Shown here: one piece after another, positions 46,012-58,109 of the stretch
Layout: each line of letters starts with the position of its first letter
Numbering within the stretch: the stretch's first letter is position 1
Origin: Homarus americanus
Lineage: Eukaryota; Arthropoda; Malacostraca; Decapoda; Nephropidae
NCBI RefSeq assembly: GCF_018991925.1
Contig: NW_024732415.1
Coordinates: 2,238,838-2,302,837 of the forward strand
DNA length: 64,000 nucleotides
Reading direction: 5' to 3'
Program-made: the position numbers and the translations under genes
Notes under the pieces: model-generated
Database searches by the model: none
Told to the model about the DNA's origin: nothing
Seen by the model: the letters and a program-made list of their open reading frames with translations, nothing else

Positions 46012-46290
46012 GGTGAAGGGTGTTTAGCTGACATCCACACCCCCTTGACGTCACCTCAAGATAACTGGGTCATGGAAGGTAGGGGGTGTATAGTTGACAT
46101 CCACACTCCCTTGACGTCATCCTAAGCCAACTGCATGGGTCCCAAAGGTGGAGGATGTATAGCTGAAATCCACAGCCCCTTGACATCACCCTAAGATAAA
46201 TGCATGAGTCCCAAGGGCGAAGGATGTATAGCTGACATCCACACCCCCCTTGACATCACCCTTAGCTAACTGGGTTCCAAGGGTAAAGGA
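46012..46290. repeat. 66-69-bp minisatellite, four copies
   Basis: Each copy contains GCTGACATCCACACCCCCTT followed by GACATCACCCTAAG. Copies begin near 46029, 46095, 46164 and 46233. The first two carry TTGACGTCA, the later two TTGACATCA. Confidence 0.9.
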
Positions 46291-46518
46291 AGAATATATC
46301 CCCATCCATAGGTTCCAAGACGAATAGTATAATTGGAGTAAAGGGAGAGAGGAAGACATAGGAGGTGCCATCTTGGAAATATAACCCACTGAAGGAAACA
46401 TAATTATATATAAACAAAATAACAACAAAAATAACACACAAAGGGAAATAAAGATAACGGGATGAATAACTGGATGAGATACAAAGAAATGAACAAAATT
46501 TAAGTGAGACAAATGTTA

Positions 46519-46715
46519 ATATCACGTGATTATTTGGCACCCTAACGCTGCCTGGACGGGGTTAGGTTAGGTTAAGAGAGATTAATTTAGGTTAGGTTAG
46601 GTTTGATTAGATTAAGTGAGGTTAGGTTAGGTTAAATTAGATTAAGTTAGGTTAACGTTAATGTGTTTAATCATCAGGTAAAACAAACTAGGATGCCTAA
46701 TCTTCACATGATCCC
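46519..46715. mobile_element. Palindromic repeat with TTAGG array in core
   Basis: The left arm is ATCACGTGATTATTTGGCAC then CCTAACGCTGCCTGG. The core of about 110 bp is made of GGTTAGGTTAGGTTA units. The right arm is GTGTTTAATCATCAGGTAAA, then ACTAGGATGCCTAATCTTCA and CATGATCC. This copy shows most clearly that the TTAGG array lies between the arms. Confidence 0.8.
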
Positions 46716-47080
46716 AAAACCAGATAAGAAAACATAATCAGTTCACCCAGAGGCGCCCACAAAGCTAATCCAAATGTCAGTACTGTATATTGAACCGGTT
46801 AATAAACCCCTTGAGCACGTTGGTACCATAAAGCCAAGAGTTCAAACAGGTGTGGGGAGAAACAGGTCGATAGGCTGTCAGTTAACTCGTTATGGGGGGA
46901 CACCTGAACGAGATTTCAATTAATTTTTGATAGGTAAGTGAGTGACATTATCCCTCAGTGGTTTATCGCGACTGGTTTATCTAGTTGAGGTTTATGTCTT
47001 GTTTTAGGTTTTTTATTTATCATTTCACCAGTCATTCAGGGGATTGTGTTCTTTATTATGAGGTTTATTTATCTAATGTT
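46716..47080. other. No gene recognised
   Basis: Unique sequence with no supported feature. Confidence 0.4.
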
Positions 47081-47213
47081 AGTACAGGAGAAATCTTGCC
47101 ATGTTTGGTACGGTCACATTGGATAGGACCCTTCTCATATGTGTCTCAGGTCAGGACTCGAACCCAAGACATAACACTGAGAGATACTGTACGTGGGTTA
47201 TACGCTACCGTCA
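47081..47213 (-). mobile_element. tRNA-derived SINE
   Basis: On the minus strand an A-box-like TGACGGTAGCGTA (47201-47213) is followed by GGGTTCGAGTCCTG, including a perfect B box at 47154-47164. It shares both blocks with the SINE at 19967-20095. Confidence 0.65.
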
Positions 47214-47383
47214 ATTTAGTTTAGTCTGTGTAAAAAAAACAAAAAACCAGGAGTTTATTTTAGTGTAATTTAGTCATACAATCAAAATTTAATTTGTTAC
47301 GTGGATTTTAGTTTAGCTTACCATAAAATTTTGTTAAGTTTAGTTTAGTTTAGTTTGGCTTTACAACAAAATATTGATTAAAC

Positions 47384-47387
<4 letters not shown>

Positions 47388-47423
<36 letters not shown>

Positions 47424-48305
47424 ATGACGTGACAAGACTCCACTCAGATAGAAAGTACAACCCGTAAATAATCATCCAAAAATATAATGTCCACATCGCC
47501 ATGACGAAGATGTAGTGTTAAGGCTCAATACCAACCCCAACATACGTGGATTAACGACCTATTGACCTCATGTGGGTTAGCACTATCTATGGGGCTGATG
47601 GTGATAGTTCCTCTGGGTATGACGAGAGGGCGAGAGAGAGTGGGGGGGATAGTATGGGTATGGAACATGGGTCAATATTTTTAATGGGTCATGGGTCACA
47701 TAGATCTATCACCCATTCAGGTCTCCATTCTTACAGCATTCACATACTTTTCAATGCATTGTGTATATTCTTTGGCTCAGATTCTTACTTCAATCATACT
47801 GCATTCACACTTCACTGCTTTCATATTCGATAGGTTATATTGTGGTGTTTAAAATTCTCACTGTATTCATATTCTTCACTTCAGGTTCGTACTTCATTCA
47901 TTCTGCATTCACACTTCATTCACGTCTATATGCCATTTTTTCCTACGTTCAGACTAATCCAATTCTCTTAACATTTCTTATTCCTCTTTATCAAAATTTA
48001 TGGTATTTTTATCCATTCGTCTCGTCTTCTCATTCTGTCCTCAACATCAACACGAAAAAAAAAATAACTAAAAATAAAATTAATTAATATGTATTTTATT
48101 CTAACCTCGAGTTATTAAAAAAAACTAAAGGTATTTTTTCGATAATTTATTAATTTTTTATTAAATTTTATCGTGATTTTTAGTTTTATTTTATTTGTTT
48201 TGTTTTTTCCGACCTGGATTCTCTCAGGTGGGGGGACAGGTGATTAGTGTACGCACCTCCCTACCAAATATTATCTTTCTTCTTCAAAACTGTGGAGACG
48301 TATAA

Positions 48306-48306
<1 letters not shown>
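47388..48306. other. GA microsatellite then sequence without recognised gene
   Basis: (GA)n lies at 47388-47420. A CATTCATATTCTTCACTTCA-like irregular repeat lies at 47715-47930. Otherwise AT-rich. Confidence 0.5.
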
Positions 48307-48342
<36 letters not shown>

Positions 48343-49250
48343 ATTATTCTGGTGAAGGACAGACCACCAGGGGTCACGATTCTTACAACTTTTCCTAGTG
48401 TGTGTTTGTTTACGTGTGAGAGAAGGTGAAAGAAGGTGAAAGAAGATGAGAAAAGGAGAGAGAAGGTGAGAGGAGGAGGGGAGGGGGGGATGGGAGGGGG
48501 AATATGTGAAGTGAAGGAATGAAAGGATGAAAGATAGAGAAATAACAAAGAGAGAGAGAGAGACGTCTAAGCCTCCACAGCTCTAAGCCTCCACAGCTGC
48601 CCCTCAAGATTATCTACTCTATCTATTATCCATCTCCACCAGCCTGCCGGTGTCACTTATTAAACACACACTTGTCCTCTCCTTCATTATCTTCACTATC
48701 TTCATTATCATCATCACTATCACGTGGGAGCTGTTAAGAGTCACGTTGCACCTTGTCACCTGTACACCACTCCGGGGGCCTTGGCGCAACCACAACATGT
48801 GACGTCATTCTTAATCTACCAATCACCGTCACATCATCTCTTCCAAAAAAAATGAATAACAACAAAAACAACAACAAAAACACAAATAACCCGGAATTAA
48901 AAAAAAACCCAATAAAATAGAAACAATAACAATAGATTAAAACGAATAAAATAAAATTACAGTTTAGGAATGAAAAATAGTTAATAAAGAGGAAATTAAG
49001 AGCGAAGGATATTAAGAATTCTAAAACATAACGAAAGGGAGATAGGAGAGTGAAGGAAAGAAAGGGAGAGAGAGAGATGGAAGGAAGAGAGAGGGGAAGA
49101 GAAAGAGGTGGAAGCGAAGGATAGGGGAAAGATGGAAAGGAATGAAGAAGGGAAGTAAGAGAAGAGGTTGCAAGGGAAGGAAGGAGGGAGGGAGGGAGGG
49201 AGAGAAGGAAGAAGGGAGGGAGGGAGGGAGGGAGGGAAGATTATATTAAG
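48307..49250. repeat. (CA)n, GA-rich and GGGA-rich low-complexity tract
   Basis: (CA)n at 48307-48341; GAGAAGGTGA-type repeats at 48418-48500; GA at 48550-48563; AAC/AAAC-rich at 48850-48960; GGGA repeats at 49020-49240. The intervening 48580-48840 is unique and has a TGACGTCA near 48801. Confidence 0.8.
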
Positions 49251-49533
49251 CTGATAAAGTTGCTTATTATTGTATTCTGATTGTATTAAGCTGATTTAGT
49301 TGTTTCTTATTGTATTCTGATTAAATTTTCATTAATTGTATTGGTTGTATTACGATTTCTAAAGGTAAGAGAAGGTATTGTATTAACTGAAGTGAAATTG
49401 AGACCAGCGTGGGAGAAAGTCGAGAGAGAGAGAGAGAGAGAGTGTGGGTGTGTGTTAGTAAACTCTAGGGTTATTTCATACCTATGTTAAGAGGATAACT
49501 TTCTATTGGTGTTGAAGTCTTTGTAGTGTCTTG

Positions 49534-49535
<2 letters not shown>

Positions 49536-49628
<93 letters not shown>

Positions 49629-49642
49629 CATCATTATTATCA

Positions 49643-49709
<67 letters not shown>
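49536..49709. repeat. Long (ATT)n microsatellite
   Basis: About 174 bases of ATT with a few ATC variants. Confidence 0.95.
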
Positions 49710-49751
49710 GAGTTAAGGTTAGGGATATATATATGACTATATAGGAAGCTC

Positions 49752-49934
49752 AAGTATACACGGGGACTTGGTATACATGAAAGTCCCATATACATGAGGC
49801 TTTGGTATACATGAGGACTTGGTTTACATGAAAGCCTCGTATACATGCCGACTTAGTATACATGAGAGCCTCGTATACATGAGAACTTGGTATACACGAG
49901 GACTTGGTATACATGAGAGCCTCGTATACATGAG
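49752..49934. repeat. 17/34-bp minisatellite
   Basis: Alternating TATACATGAGAGCCTCG and TATACATGAGGACTTGG half-units. Confidence 0.9.
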
Positions 49935-50009
49935 GTGGGTGGCCTCTCCTAATCCTACGTGACACACATTAATGATGACGACCCTAACCAGATGGATGTA
50001 TGTGTGTGG

Positions 50010-50848
50010 AGGGAGAGGGAGAGAGGGAGGGAGGGAGGGAGGGTTAGTGAGAGAGAGAGAGATACAATAGCTACCTAACCACCCACACACTGAGGGCAGT
50101 AGAAACATTCCTCCCCTATCAAGGAAACAGCTCAAACGCGTTCCACAGACCTGAAAACTGACTAACCCTCCTCCTCCTCCTCTCTCTACCAGCCTCCTCC
50201 TCTTCCGCCTTCTTCTCTTCTCTCTTACCCCTTCTTCTCCTCCTCTTTATTCTTCTTATCCTCTCTCTCTTCCATACCCCTTCTTCTCTTTTCCCTTCCC
50301 TCCTTCTTTTCCTTCCTCCTCCTCCCTACCCCCCAGCCTCGCCTCCCCTTCCATCAGTTGCTACCTGGAAGAGAAGAGAAGGGGGGGGGGCATCGAGGAG
50401 GAAGGAAGAGGTGAGGAGTAAGCTGTAGATGAGGGTATTTCTTCTTCCTTTTCACCTTTTTTTTCTTCTTTCTCCTCCTTATTCTTCCTCTTCGTCTCTT
50501 ATCTTTTTAATCTAGGATAATAATTAACCCCAGGACGGACACCGGAGAGAGCCTCACCTGAGACTAGCAACAAACCTTGTGAAGGTGGCCAAGATCACCT
50601 GAGTGTCCCCACCTGTATAGCACTTCCTCCCCACCCCACCCCCCTCACCTCCACCTCCACCCCCTCACCCCTCTCCCTCTCCACCTCCTTCTCACCCTAC
50701 CCTCCCTCTCATTCTGTCCTCATCATTCTCCTCTCATTCTGCTTCCTTATACCTCTACTTATGCCATACTACCTTCTACATAAGGCCAAGTTAGCCTATC
50801 GTAAAACATCCTTCCCTTATGCTATAGATGTGGCCTTGGTGGATTTGG

Positions 50849-50884
<36 letters not shown>

Positions 50885-51060
50885 CCTCTCTCTCTCTCTC
50901 TCTCCAGGAGTAACTCAGTAATCATGTCTCACCAGCCGGTCTAGTGTTTAGCTATGTATGTACTGTGTGTGACATGTATGTGTTTTTGTAATTTTGTTTA
51001 CTCGTGTTCTTCGGCAGAGAGAAAGAAGAGAGAGAGAGAGAGATTCCATTTAACAACAGC
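50010..51060. repeat. GA and CT low-complexity tracts with short unique spacers
   Basis: GGGA/GA at 50010-50062; CTCCTCCTCTT-rich at 50165-50345; C-rich at 50625-50700; (CT)n at 50851-50904; GA at 51028-51041. No gene is recognised. Confidence 0.8.
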
Positions 51061-51327
51061 TATTGCTAAAAAGTCTCATTCTTCTCCCAGGACGAACAAA
51101 GACCTTCAATGTGTACCTAAAACATAGATGAGCCGTAACTAAACACTTCCTCTTCCCTCCTGGAAAAAAAAAACTTCGCCAACGAGGTCGGAAGATCACT
51201 AAATAACCAATAAAATTTGTGTTGTGAGCTTAGGACAGAACACTGAGGTATTTTTAGACGTGAAATAATGCTGTTTGTGTTACATTTAAATTTAAAGATT
51301 ATACTATGACCCAGAAAGCGAAGTTTG

Positions 51328-51330
<3 letters not shown>

Positions 51331-51372
<42 letters not shown>

Positions 51373-51890
51373 TGTGTGTGTGTGTGTGGTGTGTATGTAG
51401 GGCGGCCAGTTTTTCTACCACACCCACGGGCAGTGTTGTGGCCCTGATGGTGGCTAGTAGTTGTGGTAGTTGTGGTGATGCTAGTGATAGTTCTGGTGGT
51501 GGGGTTGGTGATGATGATGTGAGTAGTTGTGGTGGTGATGGTAGTATAGTTGTGATAGTAAGGGTGGTGTTGATGTTTGTAGTTGTTGTGTGGTAATTGA
51601 AATTGGTAGTTGTGTTGTTAGTTATGGTGATTGTAGTGTTGGTTCTGGTAGTTGTGGTAGTGATAGTTTTGATAGTGGTAATAGTTGTGATGTTAGTAGT
51701 TGTTATTATGGTGATTGTGGTAGTGATAGTTGTTTTTGTTGTTATTTTTAGTTATAATACCGGTAGTTATAACAGTTGTAGCTGTGACTAGTAGAATGAT
51801 ATTAGTAGTATATTGGGATAGTTGTTGTTACTAATAGTTGTTATAGCGATGGTTGTAGTGCTGGTGATACTTGTAGTTGTAGTAGTAACA
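51331..51890. repeat. (GT)n microsatellite followed by GTTGTGGTAGTGAT-like array
   Basis: (GT)n lies at 51331-51387, then a long imperfect GTGGTAGTTGTGATAGT array. Valine-rich frames here are artefacts. Confidence 0.85.
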
Positions 51891-52352
51891 CCATATACAA
51901 TTTAATACACCCTACTTTATTCTTCACTAAACTGTATTAAAGTTTTATAAAAGAAGATCATTTATTACTAGTGTTTACATTATTAAATACTGGGTGACCA
52001 TCAACAACGTCGGTGTAAATAATAAATGTGAAAGTTGACCATTGAATATATTTACTCTGGTTTATTCTGTACAACAATATTACCACAGAAAACGTATTGT
52101 AGATGATGTTACAGAAAACGAGAATACATTATGGTACACTGAAGTAAAGTGGACATAAAATTATTCTGGTTTCCTGTTATTTGTGGTGTAGATAGATAGA
52201 TAGATAGATAGATAGCAATGGCTAGTGTTAAAAAGATGATTTCTGATTGACTGATTTTATAAGACTGAAAATAAACACAGCGATTGTGAACGAAAAATTA
52301 GAACTTCTTAGATTTCTAGCATCATGTGAGCGTCTACTACTACTACTACTAT

Positions 52353-52387
<35 letters not shown>

Positions 52388-52462
52388 ATACTAATAATAA
52401 TAATAACCGTATCAATAAATTTTAAGAGGATCTAAACAATAATGCTGGGGTAGCTGCAATAA
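51891..52462. other. AT-rich sequence with GATA and CTA microsatellites
   Basis: (GATA)n at about 52190-52215 and (CTA)n at 52335-52400; the rest is unique. Confidence 0.6.
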
Positions 52463-52464
52463 TA

Positions 52465-52540
52465 CAGGGTGTCCATAAATGATTACCCTGATTAAAACAT
52501 GAGAGCACTGCTTTTAGGGTAATCATCTATGGCCACCCTG
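52465..52540. mobile_element. 76-bp mariner-like MITE hairpin
   Basis: The left arm CAGGGTGTCCATAAATGATT (plus ACCCT) pairs with the right arm, whose inverse reads CAGGGTGGCCATAGATGATT (plus ACCCT): 25-bp arms with two mismatches. TA occurs on each side (52463-52464, 52541-52542). The ends resemble mariner termini. Confidence 0.8.
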
Positions 52541-52542
52541 TA

Positions 52543-53132
52543 TATTCTTACGGTGTCCTGTTTATCTTGCTCGTGGTCACAGCGTCTTTACCTAATTTCA
52601 CAACTTTCTTGGCAAGACTGAGGTACGTACAAATTTGCCTAATCTGAGTAGTTCAATCAGGCCTTGAACTTGTTACACCCCATAATATAATGTTCAATTG
52701 TTCAATAGTATGGCTTTAAAGGATCTATCACATAATTTACATGCTGAGTATTCCGCTATGGGTACAGCGTGAGTAACTGGCCAGATGTGTCAGTACCTTA
52801 GTCTAATTCTTGCCATGACTACAACATTGTCTGGTTCTGTCCTTGTGCTGGCCATACGGGGAATCCCCTATTCTCACACACTAGACAATGCAAATAGGTC
52901 TCTCCAGTAGCGGAACGAGAGAAGTCTTAATTGGTCTAAACCACTAACCAGTTAAGTGACCAGCGTGTTGTTACTCCACTGCTATTGCATCATACTGTAG
53001 GATTATTATCAAACTTTTACAATCGTTTCACCTTACGACACGGGAGGGTGGATCGTCTAGCAGTGAGGGATCAATGTTGCTAAAATTGTCTTCATTTGGG
53101 GAACTTAATCTGAGTTGCTAAAGCGAGATTAT
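52543..53132. other. No gene recognised
   Basis: Unique sequence without supported exons. Confidence 0.4.
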
Positions 53133-53205
53133 GGATTATCTGAAGATCCCCCCCCCCCTAGATTATTTGACCTGATGATTAACCACCCTAATGCTAACTC
53201 AGAAG
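53133..53205. mobile_element. Palindromic repeat, single arm
   Basis: GGATTATCTGAAGATCCCCC, then ATTATTTGACCTGATGATTA and ACCACCCTAATGCTAACTC match the left arm of the family. The other arm is not adjacent. AACCT-type sequence follows at 53478-53585. Confidence 0.6.
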
Positions 53206-53365
53206 GACGGAGGTAATGAATAGTGATGGTGGTATGGTGTTGGTGTAGTGGCTTGGTGTGGTGTGGTTGTCGTGGTGGCGTGTGGAGTTATGTTAATCTA
53301 TACATTGTTGAGGAAGCTGTGTGGCCTTGTTCACTAGCTCATAAATGTGTACCTCGGCCAGAGAC

Positions 53366-53659
53366 TTGTGTATGTATGTATGTATGTATGTATGTATGTA
53401 TGTATGTATGTATGTATGTGTGTAGCGTTAATTTCTATATGTAATCACAATACATACCCTAAATAAAACAGTATTACATCTACCTAACCTAACTAAAGCC
53501 AACCCAACCTATCCTAACCTAACCAAAGCCAACCTAACTTAACCTAACCTAAGCTAATTTAGATACAGTTTGGTTAGGTTAGGATATTAAATGAAACAGA
53601 AAAGAGTTTTATGTCTTAACTGGATGACAAATCTATTTAGCGCAACACACACACACACA

Positions 53660-53700
<41 letters not shown>

Positions 53701-54035
53701 ACACACACACACACACCACACACACACACACCAGAGACATGTTTAGTGTACACAGTTCAATGATTGTAGTGAGTGGTAACTTTCACCCCAGCCGCTAGAG
53801 GTCTCCGTGTCTCTGTAGGAGGATAAGTGTGGATGAACGATGAGTGTGTGGATGAATGATGGAGTGTCTGGATGATGATGGAGTGTCTGGATGATTGATG
53901 GAGTGTCTGGATGATTGATGGAGTGTGTGGATGAATGATCAAGTGTGTGGATGAATGATGGAATGTGTGGATGAATGGTCAAGTGTGTGGATGAATGATC
54001 AAGTGTGTGGATGAACGATGGAGTGTGTGGATGAA
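53366..54035. repeat. (TATG)n, AACCT patch, (CA)n and 21-bp minisatellite
   Basis: (TATG)n at 53366-53419; a degenerate AACCT array at 53478-53585; (CA)n with CACCA breaks at 53646-53732; GATGAATGATGGAGTGTGTGG repeats at 53820-54035. Confidence 0.9.
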
Positions 54036-54570
54036 TGAAAACTTAGGTACGACTGATGGTCCGTTGTGGTGTTGTGTTGCCAAGGCTGTGTACTATACCT
54101 CATATATAACACCTGTCTAATACACCACGACGCTTGTTATAACACCTGTGGGACTCATTATATATACACCTGCATCCACTGTGTGCTCTGCCAGACGTAA
54201 AAATAACTCCAAGAGAAAATACACTTCAGACACGGAGGATTATTTTTTTTGTAGGATGGACAAAGGTTTAAGTCTTCTTTCTTCTCCAATAGTATAGGCC
54301 ATACAACGTCTCTCTCGGTAATGTAGTTTCTTTCACAGGACGAATAAGGAAAGACTCCCAGAACTCGTCACAGTTAAAACACCTTATGATGGATTAAATG
54401 GATATCAGATCAGAATATAGTCGTAATACCTGACTGGTAAAATGTATATTATCGGTGTCAGTGTGTAGCAACCGGTTCAATATCGCGGACACCCTGCAAC
54501 CTCACCAAGTCGACAGTAGGTGTTCTTCGGGTCATTGTTTACACACTGTCACGCTGCAAAACCAGACAAA
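54036..54570. other. Unique sequence upstream of candidate exon
   Basis: Non-repetitive. A TCAGT Inr-like motif occurs near 54460 in GGTGTCAGTGTG. No other gene signal. Confidence 0.35.
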
Positions 54571-54611
54571 ATGGGTGAAAAAGCTCAAGATGAACTGTTT
54601 TTAGTCGATAG
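54571..54611 (+). CDS. Candidate first coding exon (MGEKAQDELFLVD)
   Basis: The ATG has an excellent context (AAAATGG). Thirteen codons are followed by a GTATAT donor at 54612 that leaves phase 2. The region is free of simple repeats, unlike its surroundings. No family could be assigned, and a chance open stretch of this size is quite possible. Confidence 0.25.
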
Positions 54612-55550
54612 GTATATTTAGGGTCAAGACATGATGTTCCATGAATGAGTCAGCAGATCCTCACACACCCCAAATCCCGATTATTATTATTTTTTAATCA
54701 AACGTCCAACTGGTAATCTTTAAAGGGGGGAAGGGGGCGGTGTACTGTACTAAATACTCGGTGATTACAAAACAAAATTACGTGTGAAGGTTACTACTAC
54801 CACCACCGCACCAGTGATCCCCAGCAAGTAATAATCAGCTGATATCTTGTAAACAAAGTATGCAGTCGTGTTGATGTATGTGGGTGGCGGCTCATAGTCT
54901 TCCCTGCAGCTGTACCATAAAGAACATCTCTGACAGGCGCCGTCCTTTGGTATCAACTTATACTATGGTGAATAAAATCTAGCTTCACCTACTTAACGGA
55001 TTGACGATTTCCCAATACAGGGATCATTCGTACGTCCAGCTGACAATGGGATGAAAACAAACCTGAAAAAAATATTAACAAACTCTTACTCTATTATATT
55101 ATTAGCAATATATTTATTTATTTATTTATTCATTTATCTATCTATCTGTTTTTGACCGAGCGTTGAGGCGTTGTACATCCTGGGGGAAATACGTGTGACT
55201 GAGCCAAACGAGAAACTTCCAGCGTTTATTATCATATTTATAGCCATCTCGTCGCTTACCGCTAGTTTGATAGGTGAATAATACTGTGTGTGGGTGTGGG
55301 TGTGGCTGGTGTGGATAGCTCCCGAGTCTACTTTTGCAAGAGTTTGTTAAAAATAGACAATTTATGATATCATCGTAACATTCGAAGGAGATAAACTAAA
55401 TTTAGTCTGGTAATAAAAAAAAATATCTAAATAAAATATTCTGGTAATCATAAAACAAACAAATTTAGTCTGGTAATAAACAAAAATAAACAAGTGGTTG
55501 TACCTTGAGCTTAATAAACATACAGACATTAGTTTTTATGCTGTACTGGA
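54612..55550. other. No gene recognised
   Basis: Mostly unique AT-rich sequence with ATTT repeats near 55110-55150. Confidence 0.4.
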
Positions 55551-55900
55551 GTGGTAGTGGTAGTAGTAGTGGTAGTGGTAGTGGTAGTGGAGATAGTTGT
55601 AGATGATGATGGTGGTGGTGATTTCCCTTGAGTGACAATAGTGGTTGTCATGGGTGTGGAGATAAATAATGATAATGGTGAGGACCGTATGGTGCTGTTA
55701 CCGCTAATGGTGCAAAATACTTGGTGTTTATACTTGTGAAAGGTGTTGAGTTTGGCGCCCAGTGGTGGTAATGGGAGTATGGTAGTGGAGGAAACACAAC
55801 TGATAATGGTAGTGAAGGCAACACAACTTGATAATGGTAATATGGTAGACAAGCAACACAGTTTGATAATGGTACCAGTGTCCTGATAATGACTTAGCAT
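55551..55900. repeat. GGTAGT and ATAATGGTA irregular repeats
   Basis: GTA/GGT repeats at 55552-55620, then spaced AACACAACTTGATAATGGTA units at 55790-55880. Confidence 0.75.
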
Positions 55901-56535
55901 GCTGTAGGGTGGTTCTGATGCAAGTGTTGGTCACCATGCTAAGTGCTGGGAGCTAGGTGTACTGAATACTTGGCGTGTTTATGTAGCAACAGTACGTGTG
56001 GGAGGTCACCCTCACCCTCACTGCCAGGCATCCCCGTCAGCTGATCGCTTGTAAACACAGGGTACACACGTGGTGGTGGTGGTGGTGGTTATTGCTACTG
56101 TGTGTGTGTGTGTGTGTGTGTGTGAGTTAGTGTAAGTGGTTGTATTGTTTACATACTTACATGAGTACGTTGTGAAGTGTGTGCTGTACTTGTTATACAT
56201 GTCTCTGAGTGTGTTTGTGAATGTTTAATGCACAGCTACGGACAAAACCCCCTGTACACTCGGCAATATCTAACAAGTAAGCACTGGCGGACCATTAGCT
56301 GAAGGAGATTGGGAAATTTCAACATATTTCTCCAGACATTCAGGAGCATTTTCCCTTCATATTGCCAAGCATTTAGGGACTTTTCTCCACAACTATTCAT
56401 ACTTACATACCAGAGTGTGCGTGTGTGAGTGTGTTTATGTACGTGTTTATGTACGTGCGTTCGTGTTGCCGTGTATATATATGTAGGAGGGGCGACTTAT
56501 AGCCTTCATGCATGGGACGGTCGGTTACTTGGTGA
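55901..56535. other. Unique sequence with GT microsatellite
   Basis: (GGT)n near 56070 and (GT)n at 56099-56124; no gene is recognised. Confidence 0.5.
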
Positions 56536-57700
56536 AAATGGTGTAAGATGGGGATGGTGATGTGTGGTGGTGAGGGTGTGGTGATGATGGTGAGTGTGTG
56601 GTGATGAGGGTCTGATGATGATGGTGAGTGTGTGGTGATGAGGGTGTGATGATGATGGTGAGTGTGTGGTGATGAGGGTGAGTGTGTGGTGATGAGGGTG
56701 TGATGATGGTGAGTGTGTGGTGATGAGGGTGTGATGATGATGGTGAGGGTGGGTGTGGTGATGAGGGTGTGATGATGGTGAGGTGGGTGATGAGGGTGTG
56801 GTGTGTGAGTGTGGTGATGAGGGTGTGGTGATGATGGTGAGAGTGTGTGTGGTGATGGTGTGATGGTGGAGTGTGTGTGATGATGAGTGATGTGTGGTGA
56901 TGAGGGTGGATGATGTGGTGGAGTGTGTGGTGATGAGGGTGGATGATGATGAGTGTGTGGTGATGATGGGAGGTGGTGGTGATGAGGGTGGTGTGTGTGT
57001 GTGATGATGGTGAGTGTGTGGTGATGAGGGTGTGATGATGATGGTGAGTGTGTGGTGATGAGGGTGTGATGATGGTGAGTGTGTGGTGATAGTGAGATCG
57101 TAAAGGTGACAGTGAATTGGTGAGGGAGTAAAGAAAGTGAGGGAGGAAGGGGAGAAAGAGAGAGTGTGAGGGAGAGAGGAAAGAAATTGAGGAAAGGAAG
57201 AAAGAAAGTGAGGGGAGACAGAATAAAGTGAGGGAGGGAAGGGAGAAGAGGAGAAAATGAGGAAGAGAAATAGAGGGGGAGTAAAGAAAGCGAGGAATAG
57301 AGGAAAGAAAGAGAGGGAGGAAAATGAGAAGAAAAAGAAGTAGGAAAGTGGGAAGAAACTGCGCAGGGGTTGTGTGCTGGGAGAAAATGAGGAGAGAGTC
57401 AGAGAAGAAAGTGAGGAGGAATATGAGTCCAAGGTTGTGGAGAAAGGGGAGAGAGAGAGAGGAAGATGAGGTAGTTATAACAAGTAGGAAGAAAGTAGAA
57501 AAGAAAGTAAAGAAACCGAATAATTTAACGAAGATGAAAATTAAAGAAAGTGAGATAAAAAAAAGAAAGCAAAAAACTAATAATTTTACTCAACTGAAAA
57601 TAAAAAGATAAAAGAAAGTGATGGAGAAATGACTGATGGGGAAAGTAAGGTGGTCAAGGCGGTAGAAAATGAGGAGAAAGTGACAGAGTGTGTGTGTGTG
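56536..57700. repeat. TGATGATGGTGAGTGTGTGG minisatellite and GA-rich tract
   Basis: An irregular 15-31-bp GTGATGAGGGTGTGATGATG array spans 56540-57095. GA/GGA-rich AAAGAAAGTGAGG sequence spans 57100-57680, ending in (GT)n at 57686-57710. The long antisense open frame (Ser-Pro-His-Thr) is an artefact. Confidence 0.9.
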
Positions 57701-57899
57701 TGTATGTGTGTAAACAACATCAGGTGGCAGTAGTATAGTGGTCAGCTGTCTGTACGTCTCTCTGTCTGCTTCAATAGTCTTGCTTTCCCTCACACCTCTA
57801 CCTCAACCCACCTGGAGGCCGCTACCGTGGCCTCCATGCACCGAGAGGCCTAACTCCTTGGCCTCCATATTTCATTAGCTTCAGAATTAGAATTACCAT

Positions 57900-58062
57900 T
57901 ATCATTGTCATCGTCATCATCATCATCATTATTATCACCATCATCACCACCATCACCACCATCACCACGACCTTCATCATCATCATCATCATCATTATTA
58001 TCACCATCATCATCATCACCACCACCATCATCATCATCATATCATCATCATCATCATTACCT
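57900..58062. repeat. (ATC)n microsatellite
   Basis: CATCATCACCATCATC repeats of about 160 bases with ATT and ACC variants. Confidence 0.95.
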
Positions 58063-58109
58063 TGCACTAATCCACAACAGTCAGAGCTCTCCATAGTGTA
58101 GTTCCTGAC

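Noticed and set aside
49526..49716. Poly-Leu and poly-Ile open frames
   Set aside because: They are the ATT microsatellite translated.
56506..57432. 308-codon antisense open frame rich in Ser, Pro, His and Thr
   Set aside because: It lies entirely across the GTGATGATGG minisatellite and GA-rich tract; composition alone keeps it open.
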